The notes under the pieces were generated by a model. That model was not told the DNA's origin. It did no database searches and worked only from the letters and a program-made list of their open reading frames with translations. This document shows positions 24,333-37,305 of a DNA stretch of 64,000 nucleotides, in pieces. Position 1 is the stretch's first letter. Every line of letters starts with the position of its first letter. Origin of the DNA: Tenodera sinensis (lineage: Eukaryota > Arthropoda > Insecta > Mantodea > Mantidae); NCBI GenBank assembly GCA_030765045.1, contig CM060963.1, positions 102,960,354 through 103,024,353 on the forward strand, written 5' to 3'. The translations under genes were made by a program, and so were the position numbers.

Positions 24333-24908
24333 TTATTATGGCTACGTGTTAAGTTATTTTCTTAAGATTTTAGGTATATAAAAACAATAAAAAATGAAAT
24401 GGACGCCACAAATAAGATATCTACGTTTTAATAATGTATTTTTAACAATCTTTATAAAATTACATTTAAATCCACCTTCAAATTTTATTTCAATAACAAT
24501 TCATCATTAAAATATTGTAATCCATTATTCAAATTATAATCGTTACACCTTGACTTGAAATTTTAATTATTCCTAGATACATCCAGAAAATTGCGCAAAA
24601 GTGAGTGAGTGAGTTAGGTTTAAGGGTCCGTCGACAACTAGGTCATTAGGGCCCTAGGGTCTTAAACAGAGGTATACAAGAAATAGCGTATCGTTCTTCG
24701 TAAACTATCGATGACACAACAGATTCCTCTAATTTCAAGACCTAAATCATATGATTTTTGGATGGCAACAATTAAGGAAATCTTTTCCACCTTAGGATTT
24801 GTTTGGCTTGGGAGTTCTCTTATATTTCTGTTGTCACACGTTGACCGATTAAGGCACGAAATTACATGTATATCTTTTTGACTTTTAGGTTTTGAGTAAT
24901 GTATTCAG
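24333..24908. other. Unclassified AT-rich DNA with motif E
   Basis: Motif E copy 2 lies at 24616-24654 (see its own entry). Nothing else recognised. Confidence 0.35.
24616..24654 (+). repeat. Short motif E, copy 2
   Basis: AGGTTTAAGGGTCCGTCGAC followed by AACTAGGTCATTAGGGCCC. It is preceded by (GTGA)n-like GTGAGTGAGTGAG, as is copy 3. Confidence 0.75.
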
Positions 24909-24942
<34 letters not shown>

Positions 24943-24950
24943 ACACACAT

Positions 24951-24982
<32 letters not shown>
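24909..24982. repeat. Compound (AC)n-(AG)n microsatellite
   Basis: AC units with two AT interruptions switch to AG units at about 24958. Confidence 0.95.
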
Positions 24983-26099
24983 TAGTAGTACCATCATTCT
25001 TGTGTAAGAACTACTATTTTGTAGGTTAAGCAAAGCGTTTTTATTTATTTTATGCTTATTTTGATTATTGCGCAAAATTAAGAAGAACAAGTAATTAGAA
25101 AAGGTGACAAATTCCGTAGTAATATGATCTATTAGATTCAAACATTATGCTGAAATTATATCATAGGTGCATCTTGAAATACTCTCCTACTTTATAACTA
25201 TATATCGTCAACGAACTTTTGCAACAGCGTTCTACAGAATAGTTATTTATGAGGCAAGGGTTAAAAGGAGCATTTTATTTTGTGAGTAGGTGCGAACAAA
25301 ATAAAATCATTTTAGCCCGTGCATCATACATTATTTTTAGACAATGCTGAATATTTATAGATACGAATATATTATATATTATATGTAAATATACATTATT
25401 GTTTTACCTTTTTCATGGTCATGATAGTCTTTGGGCTGCGCTGTTTAGTTGTTGCCTTTCTTGGCATCAGTGTTAAGAACATGATGACTTTTACGAAACC
25501 ACAACATTCACACAAAGAAGGCAGTGAAAAAAAAAATGTGTTTTTTATCTTGCACCAATCCAGGATCTGTTGTATGCAATGTCGTATTGGTTTCTTGATT
25601 TTTTGGATAGCAATTCTAATTTCAGTCTCTCCGCTGCTTGTAAAACTTCAACAGGTTCAGCACGCTTCATATTCACATTCAAATGACTCGCCATTTTATA
25701 TAAGCATTGTATAACTGAGATTCGTGGCCTACTTGAATGAGGCCGGTCACATTCTGTAAGAAACCAAAGTTGGTATTATCGGAGTGTTAAAAGCTTTTGA
25801 GCAATGAATGGAAGAATGTTATACATTTAACACTGTGTTGAATTGCTAAAAGTCAGACTTTTACTATTAACTGTCTAAAAAGTGTTTATTTAGTTTCTTG
25901 CATTCTAGCATTCTAGAACAGGTCGTACAGGTTCTGCTGTACGGTATGTTTATCTGCTCAGCACCTAGCCGCTTATTGCGACTTTATCTGTGCAGTATAG
26001 AAGGTGGTCCAAATTTTTTTCAAGCTTCTGTGTCTTGGGCAATGGTTTCTTCCTGCATACCTAAGTTGGATGCAGGAAGGGACAGGAATAGGTGTTGGG
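24983..26099. other. Unclassified DNA
   Basis: A 99-codon open frame at 25415-25714 has no recognisable domain. The last 200 bases may be the 3' untranslated part of the adjacent minus-strand LINE. Confidence 0.35.
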
Positions 26100-27494
26100 G
26101 TAAGTATGTGTTAGGTGATGGGAGTGGCATTACCATTACCCAAGGGCGTCCTAAGGAAGGCGTAACTTTTCCTTCTACGAGGTGCTCTGTGGTCGTATTG
26201 ACCTAGTGCCCGTACCAGTTGGTTGGTGTGGGAACTCAGTTTGGTGTGCATGGTTCGGGATCGCTCCCTCACCAAGTCCATGATGTAGGGTAATCCGGAG
26301 TGGTTGTGAAGGATGTAAGACGGGAATCTACGCCCTGTATCGTATATTGTTCTTGACGCCCTATTCTGCATTGTGCAGTTTACGTATGGTGGAGTGTGCC
26401 GCTGATCCCCAGGCTTCGCAGCCGTATAAGATCAATGGCGGGATGATTGCCCGGTAAATGCGTAGTTTTAGGTAAGTGGGGATGGTAGATCTGAGGATAG
26501 GGTAGAGCTGTCTGAGTGCAGCGTGACCGAGTCCGCCCTTTGCGCGGACATGTGGAGCGTATGTTAGTCCGCGGTCGAGGAGAACGCCTAAGTATTTGGC
26601 GGAGGTTAGCCATGGGATATTTCTCCTCCTGAGCCAAAATGACTGTTCCGGCCACCAATGGCGAACCTTACCAAGGAAGAGTGCGGAACTTTTCCCCGGA
26701 CTAATAGCCATTCTCCACTTCTCACTAAACGGTCGATGGCGTCGAGTTGTCGTTGAAGGGGAGAGAGGCAATATCCCACATTCTTGTTTTGTGCCATGAT
26801 GAGGACGTCGTCCGCATACTGGCATTTCGCAGTGTGTTGTTCCGTGGGGAAGTCGGACATATATGCTGCGAAGAGTAGCCGGGGAGAGTACACTGCCCTC
26901 AGAGACTCCTGCCGCTATACTTCTTAGTGTGGACAGTTTTCCTTCCACTTTCACTCTGAAAGTGCGGTCCTGAAGGAAGCTACTAATCAGTGTGAGATAT
27001 GGGGGAGGGATGTTTGCCTGCTTTAGTTAGTACAGTAGGCCTTGGTGCCAAGTTGTGGCGAATGCCTTTTCCACGTGCAGCAGAACTGCTATGGTCTTGA
27101 ACTTTTCCTGGAAACCCAGGGCAACCTTCTCGGCCACACGCAGCAACTGCATGGTCGTGGAGTGACCCCGACGAAAACCAAACTGGATATCCAGAAGGAG
27201 TTGCCTATTCTCAAAGAGAGGCGTTAGGCTGGCGAGGAGTAACCGCTCAAAAACTTTTGAGACGGTTGGGAGAATGCTGATGGAGCGGTAGTTGTTAGGA
27301 AAGACTGGGTTCTTGCCGGGTTTCAAGATGCACACCAGCATGCTGGAAAGTGACGGAGACTTAAGCACGCATTGAAAATCCGGGTCAAGCGGACGACAGC
27401 CTTTTGAGGTAGGTGCTGGAGCATGAGCGCCGTGACGCCGTCGTCCAGGGGACTTATTTGAGTTTAGACTTTGGATTTCGGAGTTCATCCCCAT
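26100..27494 (-). pseudogene. Jockey-like LINE reverse transcriptase, frameshifted
   Basis: Read on the minus strand, the segments are in family order. SNKSPG lies near 27470-27450. CILKPGKNP and NNYRSISILPTVSKVFERLL follow, around 27330-27240. FGFRRGHSTTMQLLRVAEKV lies around 27180-27120. AGVSEGSVLSP lies around 26910-26880, and CQYADDVLIMAQNK, with the YADD catalytic Asp pair, around 26825-26780. WLTSAKYLGVLLDRGLTYAP lies around 26610-26550, then ILYGCEAWGSA around 26430-26400 and NRASRTIYDTGRRFP down to about 26330. Frameshifts occur near 26890, 26650 and 27030 and block a full protein. No endonuclease domain is visible upstream. It is unusually GC-rich for the window. Confidence 0.9.
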
Positions 27495-28689
27495 GTATAG
27501 TTAATAACAATTTTAGGAACAAATACGAATCCAGCCTTGTTATTTTGAGTGTGTGTATGTATATGTATGTATGTGTGTACACACATAAACACGTACGCAT
27601 GCAATGTCCCTCTCTCCCCCTCACCTCCGTTCTGTCTCTTTCTTTCTCCCCCTCTCTTCTATAAAAGCTTTAAGCTGTTAGACAGTTTTGCAATTTAGCT
27701 GAGACATTGTAACTGTAGGTGCTCAAACTAAATTGATATGCTTGCTGTAACAAACATGTGATTAATAATTTTTGGAGATTAAAATAATTTATTAGAGAAA
27801 CAATTCTAAACGTAGTTATATTTAAATAATATGTTATTTTTAAGCAGGAAGCTGAACCGCCTCACTAAACAGAACGTGATGCGGTTTTTCCTCGTAAGAG
27901 CTGGTAAGATTAGGCACACTTAGGGATCATCGCCACCAAAAGGAAGCCACATCTGGAGGTATCGTATAGAAGGAGCTGCCTTGTGGTATTCTTGTTATCG
28001 ACTTGAGGCTTTGCTCTATGCGAGAACCTACAACACTCTCTCAGCAGAAAACTTCAACTCGTAATTCAGCATTCATCTACCCTAAGTGTTCATATAATCA
28101 GTAATAAAGTGTGCAGCTTGTAAAGGGGCAAGAAATTGATCGATGTTTAAGCCTCTTGCTTTTGCTTCTTATTCTGGTGATCGCTCTGATCCTATCTTAG
28201 CATTAAGCATTACATCTGTTTTGCTGCTCTAACTTTCTCAAAGTACAATACTCTTCGGGCTGGAAATATTTTATGTATTAAACATGCATTTCTCATAGTT
28301 TTATGCTTAAAATCCGAAGCAATTTAACTTAATTATGTGTGATTCCGATGTAATTGATGATTATCACATGACTTATATAATTCGTTTAATTAGTTATCGG
28401 TTTCTAGATTCACATCGGATAATTCAACTTTCTGTAACTCTGATTCTGCTTAAATACGTAATTTTTGAAGAATACCTCATTAAACGTACAGTATTAATTA
28501 ACTTGTTCCTTTATAAAGTTTTTCTCTTTCCCTGACAATCTGTTACGTGTATTAGTTTTAATATATGTTTGCGTTTATTTAAACTTTAAAAATAGCTTGC
28601 ATTTTAACATGCAGTAATTTGTTATATCATAATGCTAGCCTATCTTCTAATTTCACCTGTTTGATATTGGATACACATTAGAATAGAGG
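27495..28689. other. Unclassified DNA
   Basis: Contains a short GT/CA-rich stretch (27550-27600) and a CT-rich stretch (27610-27660). No gene recognised. Confidence 0.35.
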
Positions 28690-28930
28690 GCCCTTCACCG
28701 TGAAGATCTGGTCCCAGTCACGGAAGAACCCCGCGTTCGATTCCATCCATTAGGGGGCGCGTTTTAAGTCCATGTATAGGACCGGTACGCATTAAGCATC
28801 TGCTGAGTAAACTAAGGAGCTGCGATTGGCAAAAAGTCATACATTTCGACTAGAGGATGGTTGATGCTCACCACATTTCCTCCCCGTATGTGTTGATGGT
28901 CCACCTCCGTCACGTGTAAGTAGCCGAGAG
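28690..28930 (+). mobile_element. Possible tRNA-like SINE
   Basis: A box B-like GCGTTCGATTCCATCC at about 28733 is followed by a GC-richer body of about 190 bases, out of step with the AT-rich surroundings. Box A is unclear and no duplication was found. Confidence 0.4.
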
Positions 28931-31900
28931 GCCGTCAGTAGAGTTTTGATTTCATTTGATTGTATAAATATATAAATATGTTTAAATTTTCCTTTAATAT
29001 TGAAATATTTAAGTTTTGTTGTATTCGTCTTGTATCTTTATGATTTTAGTTAAATAGACCTGTTTCTTTAAGAAGGGACAGCAGATTTTAAGTAAATTGT
29101 TTGTGGAAGTATGTTTCTCTGGATATGCAATACACAGTACGAGTAGTTTGTATCTTTTTCTTCCTAGAGCTTTACTTTGTTTTTCGTTGCATAATTTGCA
29201 CACTGGATCTTGTTTCAAGATTTCCATTGTATGTAGGTGTTCCTTTAAACTGTGAGACCCCATTTTAGGTTAAGTTTTAGTATATCTTCAGTAATAATTG
29301 TGGAGGATAATTGACTCATTTCCTTACTGTGTCTGCACCTTTACTTTGAACCTTGATCAGCAATGGTTCTGCCAGTATGTAAAAGAAGTAAAAAACTGGT
29401 TCTGGTTCAGTAAATTATTGAGCACATCTTTGCAGAACTGCGGTTGATTGGCTCCAAACGGACTGTAGTGCCAAGGGAAAGAAAAAGAAAAATCGTTGGA
29501 GTAGAGGTAGTGAAAATACTGTAGCAAATTGACTCAATCCGTTCACTTTTGCTATTTGTTATTTATTTCGTTTACTTACACAAAAACTAGCCTCAAACAA
29601 CTGAAGTTAACTCTTATTACTTTGCAACTCTGTTTCACAAATCGCTAACAAGAATTACTAAACCCTTGGGAATGTGACATCAGCCATAGAACAACAAACT
29701 AAAGGTTGTGTGGCTGTGGTACCAACCAACTCCCTCACACGGTGCTTAGCGTTGCATGCGTTGTCTTTTCCAATACGATCAGGGGCGTAGCGCCAATGGA
29801 TGTGGGTGATGTGTTGCATACCCTCCCAGTTTTGCTTAGTTAACTTTTCCTATTATCTATGTACTGATCCAATTCACGTGATGCTTGCCGAAGAGTATGT
29901 TTCGAACAACAATCTACTATAAATTAATATTGTTAGCGTTTCACGCCAAGCATTAAAATGGAGCGGTTGGTGCTTGTGCTTGCCTCACGCCAGTCGCGTC
30001 AGAAGATGTGCGCACGCAGTAGATGCAGAGTACAACAAACAGCATTTTGAACTGTAATGTGTGTAAACGCGTGAGAGAAAAATACGCCAGGAAACCGAAG
30101 CCAGGGTATGCACACTGCCCATGTGCTTCCGTGTGGTTCCTTACGAGGAAAACACGTGTTGTAGAGAGAACGCTGCATTTCCTGGAAACCTACTACTCCG
30201 AATATGGAATCCGAGTGTTTATAAATCAACAAACTGAGGAAGCAGAAGTTTGCCAGTTATAAAGTTCTATAAAAACTACAAAAATTGTGAAAAAATTATT
30301 TTTTCGAAGTTAATACTTTTTATTTAATAAACATTAGCGTTACAAAATTTCTGCTCCGAACATTTTTGAGAGTACTTATCTATAAAAATACTGCAAGGCC
30401 AAATGTAATTGCGAGTCTCGTTTTCACTGTCCCTGCACTACAGTAAACGATAAAGACAAGTCATTTGTTACTTCTGTAAAACTTTTTTATAGTTTATATG
30501 CTGTTATAATTTGGCAGTATGAAGTAGCCTTTCTTCTGGAAGTTCTGCTACAATAGTGCAGCATTTCCTTGGAAGTGTTGGAGATCATCTTCTTCTGACA
30601 TTCAATGTGTCATAGTTCAATCCGAGAGGTTCAGAATAACTCTGTAATGAGCAAGTTTTTACGTCATCTGTGCAACACCAATTGACACGGCTCCTGCCCC
30701 AGAGTCTGCCTGAAACATGAAAGGGAAATGAATGGAGAGAGAATGATGGAACAGGAAATTCGTGATAGAAGAATCTATGGGGATAATGACTGCCCAAGGA
30801 GAACCCAAATCGGGATCTCCGAATGTGATCTCACCTGGTAAGCAAGCGACAAGTACGATTTCCTTGCTGCATGAAGAATGGTGATGCTGCTGCAGCAGGT
30901 GCAATGGAGGGGGGGGGGGGCATTACACGGTTGTTAGGGCCCCAACTCGCCAGACCGGTCAGTCAGGACACCTGTTTCAATGATGTAGTGTTGGTCGACA
31001 CTCTGTCACGCAAATCGAATAGCTTTTACAGCCATTTGTCGAACACACTACTTGCACCGACTAGCTTAAACGATGTAGCTTATTTATTGCCTATTTGTAT
31101 AAATGTTTTCAAGATAGCAAACTCTTTAGCGTTGGCATCACATAAAATAACTGCTTTGTGTACCTCAAGCCGCCCATTCTATGGGTTACTGGTGAGTTTC
31201 TGCATATGCATAGTGATAACCGCACAACCAAAGATATTATTTTGAAGTTAGCAATGCCTTACATTTGAAAATTTTGGTACTGAGTAAGCAGTTTTATATC
31301 TGGGTCCATATAGACCTAGTGGGATTACAAAATGCAAGGGTTCTTTTGATTAATAAACAAAATATGACGTGAAAAGCGCCATTAAGCTAACAAGCATTGG
31401 AACTACACTTGTGTTAGAAACAGCTGAGTGTTGTTTTTATATTCTTACTGCTTACTATATGTCAAGTGAGTTCATTGTCCTATAGAATAATGCATATACA
31501 ATGAAGCTCTTATTCAACTAATACGTTACAAATCAAATCAATATTGTGTAAATATACATAATGAAAATAATAATTTATTTCAGTACAATATGAGGCAATT
31601 TTATTTTATGGAACACTATATTACCAGCACATTATTCAGGAATTCACATTGTTATTTTGAACTTTCTCTTCTGAAAATTCCCAAAATATGTTATAAACAG
31701 CTCACAATTCAGGATCTCCTCTTACAGTAATTTAGACATCTGAAACACAAGAAACTAGTTATTTTTGGTGCATACTTTTGCGCATAACCTCATTTACCAC
31801 ACTTACAAAACTGCCATGGCCTTCTACAACTGCGGCCATATGGAACCAACACTTTTCGAGCTCGTAGCACAACAATGCGGTTCTCCATATATTATTATAA

Positions 31901-32704
31901 TATTATTATTTCTTATTCCTGTTACACATACAGTAATAGTATATATTTTTAAATAAGAATACTAGAAATAATGACAAATTTCAAGTTCCAAACAGTTGAA
32001 AACGATGCATTACACTTCAAAGACACAAATCTAAAGAACGCATTGGTTCTGGCCAAGTGGAGCAACTAGACATTCGTGAACACTTTCTAAATGTTACTTA
32101 AAGTTCGTGGATCCATTTGGACTCGGGCTGGAAAGGGCTAACCATTTATCTGCATTATTAAACGATGCATGAAAGCGCGACATGAATTCGGGGATATCTA
32201 AAGTGCTGAAGCTAACTGATGTTCATCGTAATACCTGAGTAAACTCCTATAAACCCAACTGCAGTGCAACTTCATGCTAGTAACGTGGTAGAAAGAAGCC
32301 TTACCTATGAGATTTAGGAATTTTGAAGTAGGTGCATTAAAACAGCTAAGTTCGGCAAATAGCTACCTTTTTGCTAATCATAATTGCGAAAAATTGATAT
32401 AAATTCTCATATGTTCACTGTATAAATAACCTGGAACTTCATTACTCTTATCATAACTAAAGCACATTTTCACAAAGTGCAATACAAAGGAAGATATTTA
32501 GTGCTTTGACTTCCAACTGTATTTGATAAAGTAGGCAATTAAAATATACGGTTACAGCATAGCATCCTATTATCCTGCAAGACTGAGCTTACCCAAAAAT
32601 ACTTGATATTATTATATTCTATGATTATTCATAGCTAATTCAGTTTTAAAAGTTGTCACTCTCCTATGCAGCCAGAGCATCACGGTTTAATAACCTTTTT
32701 TATC
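28931..32704. other. Unclassified DNA
   Basis: Nearly 3.8 kb without a recognisable feature. A G12 tract lies at about 30909-30920. Open frames at 30023-30262 (79 codons) and 30871-31245 (124 codons) lack identifiable domains and are not supported as genes. Confidence 0.35.
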
Positions 32705-33398
32705 CTCATTCTTCCTAATAATTACAAACTTGAACTTAAAGGCTCCTCACTTCATCCGCACTTCGTGTGACGACTTCGAAGAGGAGCAATACAAAGTTTA
32801 TTACTGACCAAGGCTAGCCTGCCTCTTGCCTCTGGACTTCTGGATAATTTCGGGAAAACTCGGAAATGGTCGTGTATATCTCTCCTATATGGAAAGTGTA
32901 CGTCCCAATACCATGTTTACAGGTAGGATTTGCAAGCTATGCTATAATAAACGCTATAATGTAATTTCAATGGCTTCTGAATCAGATTTCGCGCATAGCC
33001 CTTCTTAATCCGAGCTAAAATTAATAAATAAGAAATTGAAATACACACCTAAATTTAGAAAAACACATAAGCTAATTTTGATTGACGCCATTTGAGGACT
33101 TTAAAATTAAAATAATTGTATGCATACATGAGAAATTGTATTGGAAACAAAGAATGACTCATAAATCCTTTCAAATTAGCCACTGAAAAATCTAAAAAAT
33201 ATCTTCTATGCGTCCTGAATTCTTATTAAGGATCACTGACGTGTTTGGTGATATGGTAAATAGTCTATAAAAAAGCTAAAGCTTACCTAGATATGAATAC
33301 CTTATCCTTAAGGTTTATTCATCGGCTGTGTTGTTTTAGAATTAATTCAATGCACTGTGGCAACCTACCTTCTGCAGTATACTCTTTCATAAATAGTA
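32705..33398 (-). repeat. Repeat family B, copy 2
   Basis: Reverse-complement partner of 11722-12362 over about 640-690 bases, sharing the same ordered blocks. This copy runs slightly past copy 1 at the CTGCAG end. No coding potential recognised. Confidence 0.85.
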
Positions 33399-33600
33399 GC
33401 TAGGTAAGTTTACACCCAATAATGAACTGTAGTTTCCTCAGGGCCGATAAGCCGTGATCTGCTGGCATTTTGATGTCTAGAAGTTTCATCCGCATCTGCG
33501 GTGAACATCATCAGTGGCATGGTCTCAAATTTCTTGGCGAAGGTTTAGTTACAATTAATTCGTTGGCCTCTCCAATGTTGCTGGTTCAAGTATACACTCC

Positions 33601-33603
<3 letters not shown>

Positions 33604-33692
<89 letters not shown>

Positions 33693-33704
33693 AACACACA
33701 CACA
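33604..33704. repeat. (CA)n microsatellite
   Basis: About 48 CA units with three AAAC-type interruptions near the right end. Confidence 0.96.
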
Positions 33705-34654
33705 ACATAAATACAACAGCATTTCAAATACAATTTTAACTTCAGTGGTCCACTGTCTACTTCAATACCAGTTATCTACCAAAAATTTAAAATATATAAA
33801 ATGTTCGTTACGTAAGAAGAGAGACATACATGCCCATAAAACATCAAAATGGTAGTTACGCTACCATTAAGAGATTTACTGCGAAAAACTCTAATTTCCC
33901 TTTCTGTAAAATGTATGATGTTGGAATCGGACAAGAACTGTGCTATTTAAAAGACATAACGTATTTGTCTGGCGAAACAGGAAAAATTGCAGTTTAGAAC
34001 AATTATAGAAACAAGCATCTTTCTGCCAAAAGCTACCTTATTGTTCAACACCACGAAGAGACTAGCTACAATTTTTCTTTATTTTTTCCAGCCTTTCTCC
34101 GCGTTTAAAAAACCACCCTTTTCCCACTTTTTTCTTTCTTTCTGTGACAATAGAGCGTAAAGAAATGAAAGACAGAGAAGGAGAGAATGAGAGCGAGAGG
34201 ACTCAACTCATACGACGAGAAAAACCTTCTTTAAACCTCCGACACGGCGGAAATGTCGTCACAGAAGCAGACGTCGGAACGACAGAAGAAAAGCGAGAGA
34301 CTTTTTTTCAACCCCTCTCTCACTTCTTTTTTTCACACCCTCACATCCCTGGACCTGTCTCCCTTTTACTGACATGTATCTAACTTTCTATTTTTCACTC
34401 ATTTCTTCTATCCGTTTAAGATGAAGAAGAAGAAGAAGAAGAAGAAGAAGAAGAAGAAGAAGAAGAAGAAGAAGAAGGAAGAACGTAAGAAAGAATGGGC
34501 GGAGAACATCAGCAGTTCTGGACAAAACTAGAGGCCTACTTTCTTTGGTTATCCAAAAATATTTTACAAAGTAGCAACTCTTTTAATTCATAACTGATTC
34601 GCTACCAAAGACGTTCTGATTCAACAATAGCAACTAAGTGTGTTTATCTGTTGT
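33705..34654. other. Unclassified DNA with (GAA)n
   Basis: A (GAA)n array of about 18 units lies at 34423-34476. The DNA upstream of it does not resemble a LINE 3' end. Otherwise featureless. Confidence 0.4.
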
Positions 34655-34760
34655 AGTAGTTGGCTCTTATCCGAGAGATTCTGGATTCGATTTCCGTCTA
34701 CCGTCCACTCTGATCTTGGATTTTTCATGATTTTCTATGGTCGATAGGTGACTCCTGGGG
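34655..34760 (+). mobile_element. Possible tRNA-like SINE head
   Basis: Box A-like TAGTAGTTGGCTCTTATCC, box B-like GGATTCGATTTCC. No duplication was identified. Confidence 0.45.
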
Positions 34761-35593
34761 TATTTTCTTTTCTAACACCATTTGCTCTCCTTCATTTTGC
34801 TTTCATTTCGTTTCCTCGTTTTCAGGTGTGCTTTTAGGTTTCGTGGAGGGAAGCGATGCTAAAGAGATGTCAGGAATGCTTGTTATCTCATGGACACCAG
34901 AGGGCTGCCTGGTTGAACTGGTGCTTTATTACCTTTTCTGGCCAGCTCCAGTGGTAGGTCGAGTTTTCCGCGGGTCTCTAGTGACCTGTAGACTCTTGTG
35001 GTCCCTGTGGATTGGTTGCCGCAGTATAGCTACCTCTCAGTAGGGCGCATGCGCGAGCTGTACGCCCTATATGTAAGTGCGTTTATGTGCAGTTTTAAGG
35101 GAGAAGCCAAATTGCTTTTAAAGTAACCCGAGGAAAGGTTTACTTCAAGGCTTCCACGGCCGATATAAATTAGTTTTCTTGGATTCTCCGGTGAATGCTT
35201 CGTCGTGTGATCATTGGCTGCTTACGTTTAGCAGGTCATGTGGCCTGCTTCTTCTTGAGCTGTGTGCGAAGAAAGATTGAGATTTGTTTATTCATCACCT
35301 GTATATCCTAATTTATACTTTCTTCGCTTCCCTCACCAACATTTTTGGAAGACCACTCACGTCATTAGTTAAAAAGAGGTTGCCAGATAAAACTTAAGGC
35401 TCTTCCGTTGTCACGATTTTTGTGCTTTACTGCCACGTATTATTCTGTGAGAATAGTTGTCACAAATAGCTAAAACTCTTATTCCTTCGAAGTCACTGTG
35501 ATGACGGGTGTCAATAGCATGTTCTGTTAGTGCGGGTTAACTTTAAAACATGTTTGAAGCACTAAACACTTCACACATTGAAGAACTGAAATA
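34761..35593. other. Unclassified DNA
   Basis: A 71-codon open frame (34828-35043) has no recognisable domain. No repeat partner found. Confidence 0.35.
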
Positions 35594-35672
35594 CAGGGCG
35601 TAGCTCAGGTAATAGAGGGCCAGCTTGCCATGCGAGAGATACCAGGGTCAATACCCAGCGCCTAGTAAAACA
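35594..35672 (+). mobile_element. tRNA-derived SINE head
   Basis: GGGCGTAGCTCAGGTAATAG (box A) and AGGGTCAATACCCAG (box B) at tRNA-like spacing, with a TTGCCAT anticodon-loop-like segment. The box B sequence departs from GGTTCGAANCC and the acceptor stem pairs poorly. It is therefore more likely a SINE head or tRNA pseudogene than a working tRNA. Confidence 0.55.
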
Positions 35673-35699
35673 AATTATCATGTTACCCAGTGTTGATCT

Positions 35700-36082
35700 C
35701 TGTTCTTCTTTTATGGCTCTACAGCCCAATGTGGGCCTAGGCCTTCTCTAAAACTTTCCTCCGTTCTCCTCTATCATGAGCTTTCCTTCTACAGCCTCTG
35801 ACTCCTATTGGAGCAACATCTTCCTCCACACATCCATTCACCTTGTTCTTGATCCTTTCCTTCTTCGTGAGTATATTCTCTCCCCTTCCACATTTTCTTT
35901 GGTTTCCGTTCATCCTCCATTCTTTCCAGATGTCCCAACCATCTAAGTTTCTGAGATATTATAAATATGCCAATATCTTGGCCTTCTATTAAATCATTTA
36001 TTTCGTGATACTTTCTCATTCGCCAGTTCAGTTCACCACAAAGTGCTCGTACAGGTCCAAAATTGTCATTCCGGCAGACCAA
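35700..36082 (-). pseudogene. LINE C-terminal fragment
   Basis: The minus-strand open segment 36082-35789 carries SQKLRWLGHLERMEDERKPK, the signature C-terminal block of many insect LINE polyproteins. After it come decayed DVAPIGVRGW- and RPRPTLGCRA-like residues to about 35705. No upstream RT domain is attached, consistent with 5' truncation. Confidence 0.85.
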
Positions 36083-37127
36083 ACCTCAGATACATAGGTT
36101 ACTACGTACTAATGTTGTATAAACTTTAAAGTTTAGTATTTCTGGTTATTACTCCGTTATAGAAAATACTTTATTTGTATATTAAGCCCTATTCCCCGCC
36201 TGCATTCTTTCTCTGACTGTTGCTGATCTTTGTTCCTCTGCAAAAAACACTGTCAGAATTTGTATACATGTTTAGCTATATATTTATTTATTTATTAAGT
36301 TACCACAAGAAGCTCATAGTATTTTACACATCATATTTTAAACCTAGGATTAAAAATTGATTAATCAATAACCCTCTTTATGACCAAGAGAGTTTTTGCA
36401 TCCTTTGAAAATACGGTAGGTATTTTAATTTTTTAGTTGGAATAATTTATGTGTGCCGTATTGGTTCCTATGACTGTGCTTTAGTCAGCAAATCAATACA
36501 CTAAATCAATAGAAAACTATGCTTCTTTGTTAAAATCCGTTGTAATGTTAGAGGTGTTGATCATTATCCAGCTTACCTCGAGTTCGGTTTCTGTTGGGAT
36601 AAATGGATAACTGAATATGCAGCTGTCTCAGTCCGGCAAACTAACTATATCAAAAGAAAAAGCTGTTTTTATTTTAACTAACATATATGATATAACAAAC
36701 TGAAATGTGCAACATTCGAGCGCATCCCCTACCCTACTCCAGTTTTACTGCAGCCTAAGAACTAAATTAACTCTAACGGATTCCTTATTTGTCCTTATCT
36801 TTTACATTTCAAGTGTCTGTTTGTTTATTACTCGTAACAGTTTCACTTCTGTTTCATTCTTATTAACTTTTTATCAGTGCGATTCAATGAAGTTTGGGAC
36901 TGCACGTGTTGATCGATTCCTTTCCACAATAAATTTTTATTCCACGTTCTCTCAAAATAAAAAATACTTGTGAATATTTTAATTCCCTCCCGAATAAAAC
37001 AACAATTCTTCGTCGTCTTCTTCTTCTTCTGCTTCTCCTCCTCCTCCTCCACTTCAGGGCGTGGGCAGTGTCCGTTCCGTCTCACAGTAATTGCTCAGAA
37101 TTTCAAAGCCTTCGCGACCAGCTTTGC
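36083..37127. other. Unclassified DNA
   Basis: On the minus strand, a GAG/GAA-rich stretch at 37012-37055 preceded by an ERTLPTP-like reading might be another LINE 3' end. Otherwise nothing recognised. Confidence 0.35.
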
Positions 37128-37305
37128 AAGATTTGACTATCGCTGTTAGCGATATATTCCCCTTGCACCTACAGGAAAATCAGCAATAACATAATTCTAC
37201 AAATGTTTATCTTGACCAACATGAAGAAGATGAGGAATAAGAGTTTGTAACAATAGTTAATACAAGAGTAGAGAAAGTCATGTGAGTGGAACACATCAAA
37301 TTTTT
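37128..37305 (+). repeat. Repeat family A, copy 8 (3' end only)
   Basis: Matches the last 180 bases or so of the family, from ATTTGACTATCGC to GGAACACATCAAATTTTT. The 5' part is absent. Confidence 0.85.

Noticed and set aside
30871..31245. 124-codon open frame
   Set aside because: Crosses a poly-G tract and has no recognisable domain or partner; probably chance.
33604..33704. CRISPR array or minisatellite
   Set aside because: Simple (CA)n dinucleotide repeat with no spacer structure. No CRISPR-like spaced repeat was seen anywhere in the window.
34423..34476. (GAA)n array as another LINE tail
   Set aside because: The upstream sequence does not read as a LINE C-terminus, unlike at 39540 and 57600.
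35594..35672. Functional tRNA gene
   Set aside because: Box A and box B are present but the acceptor and T arms pair poorly and several similar heads occur in the window; SINE head preferred. The same reasoning applies at 56095 and 58497.
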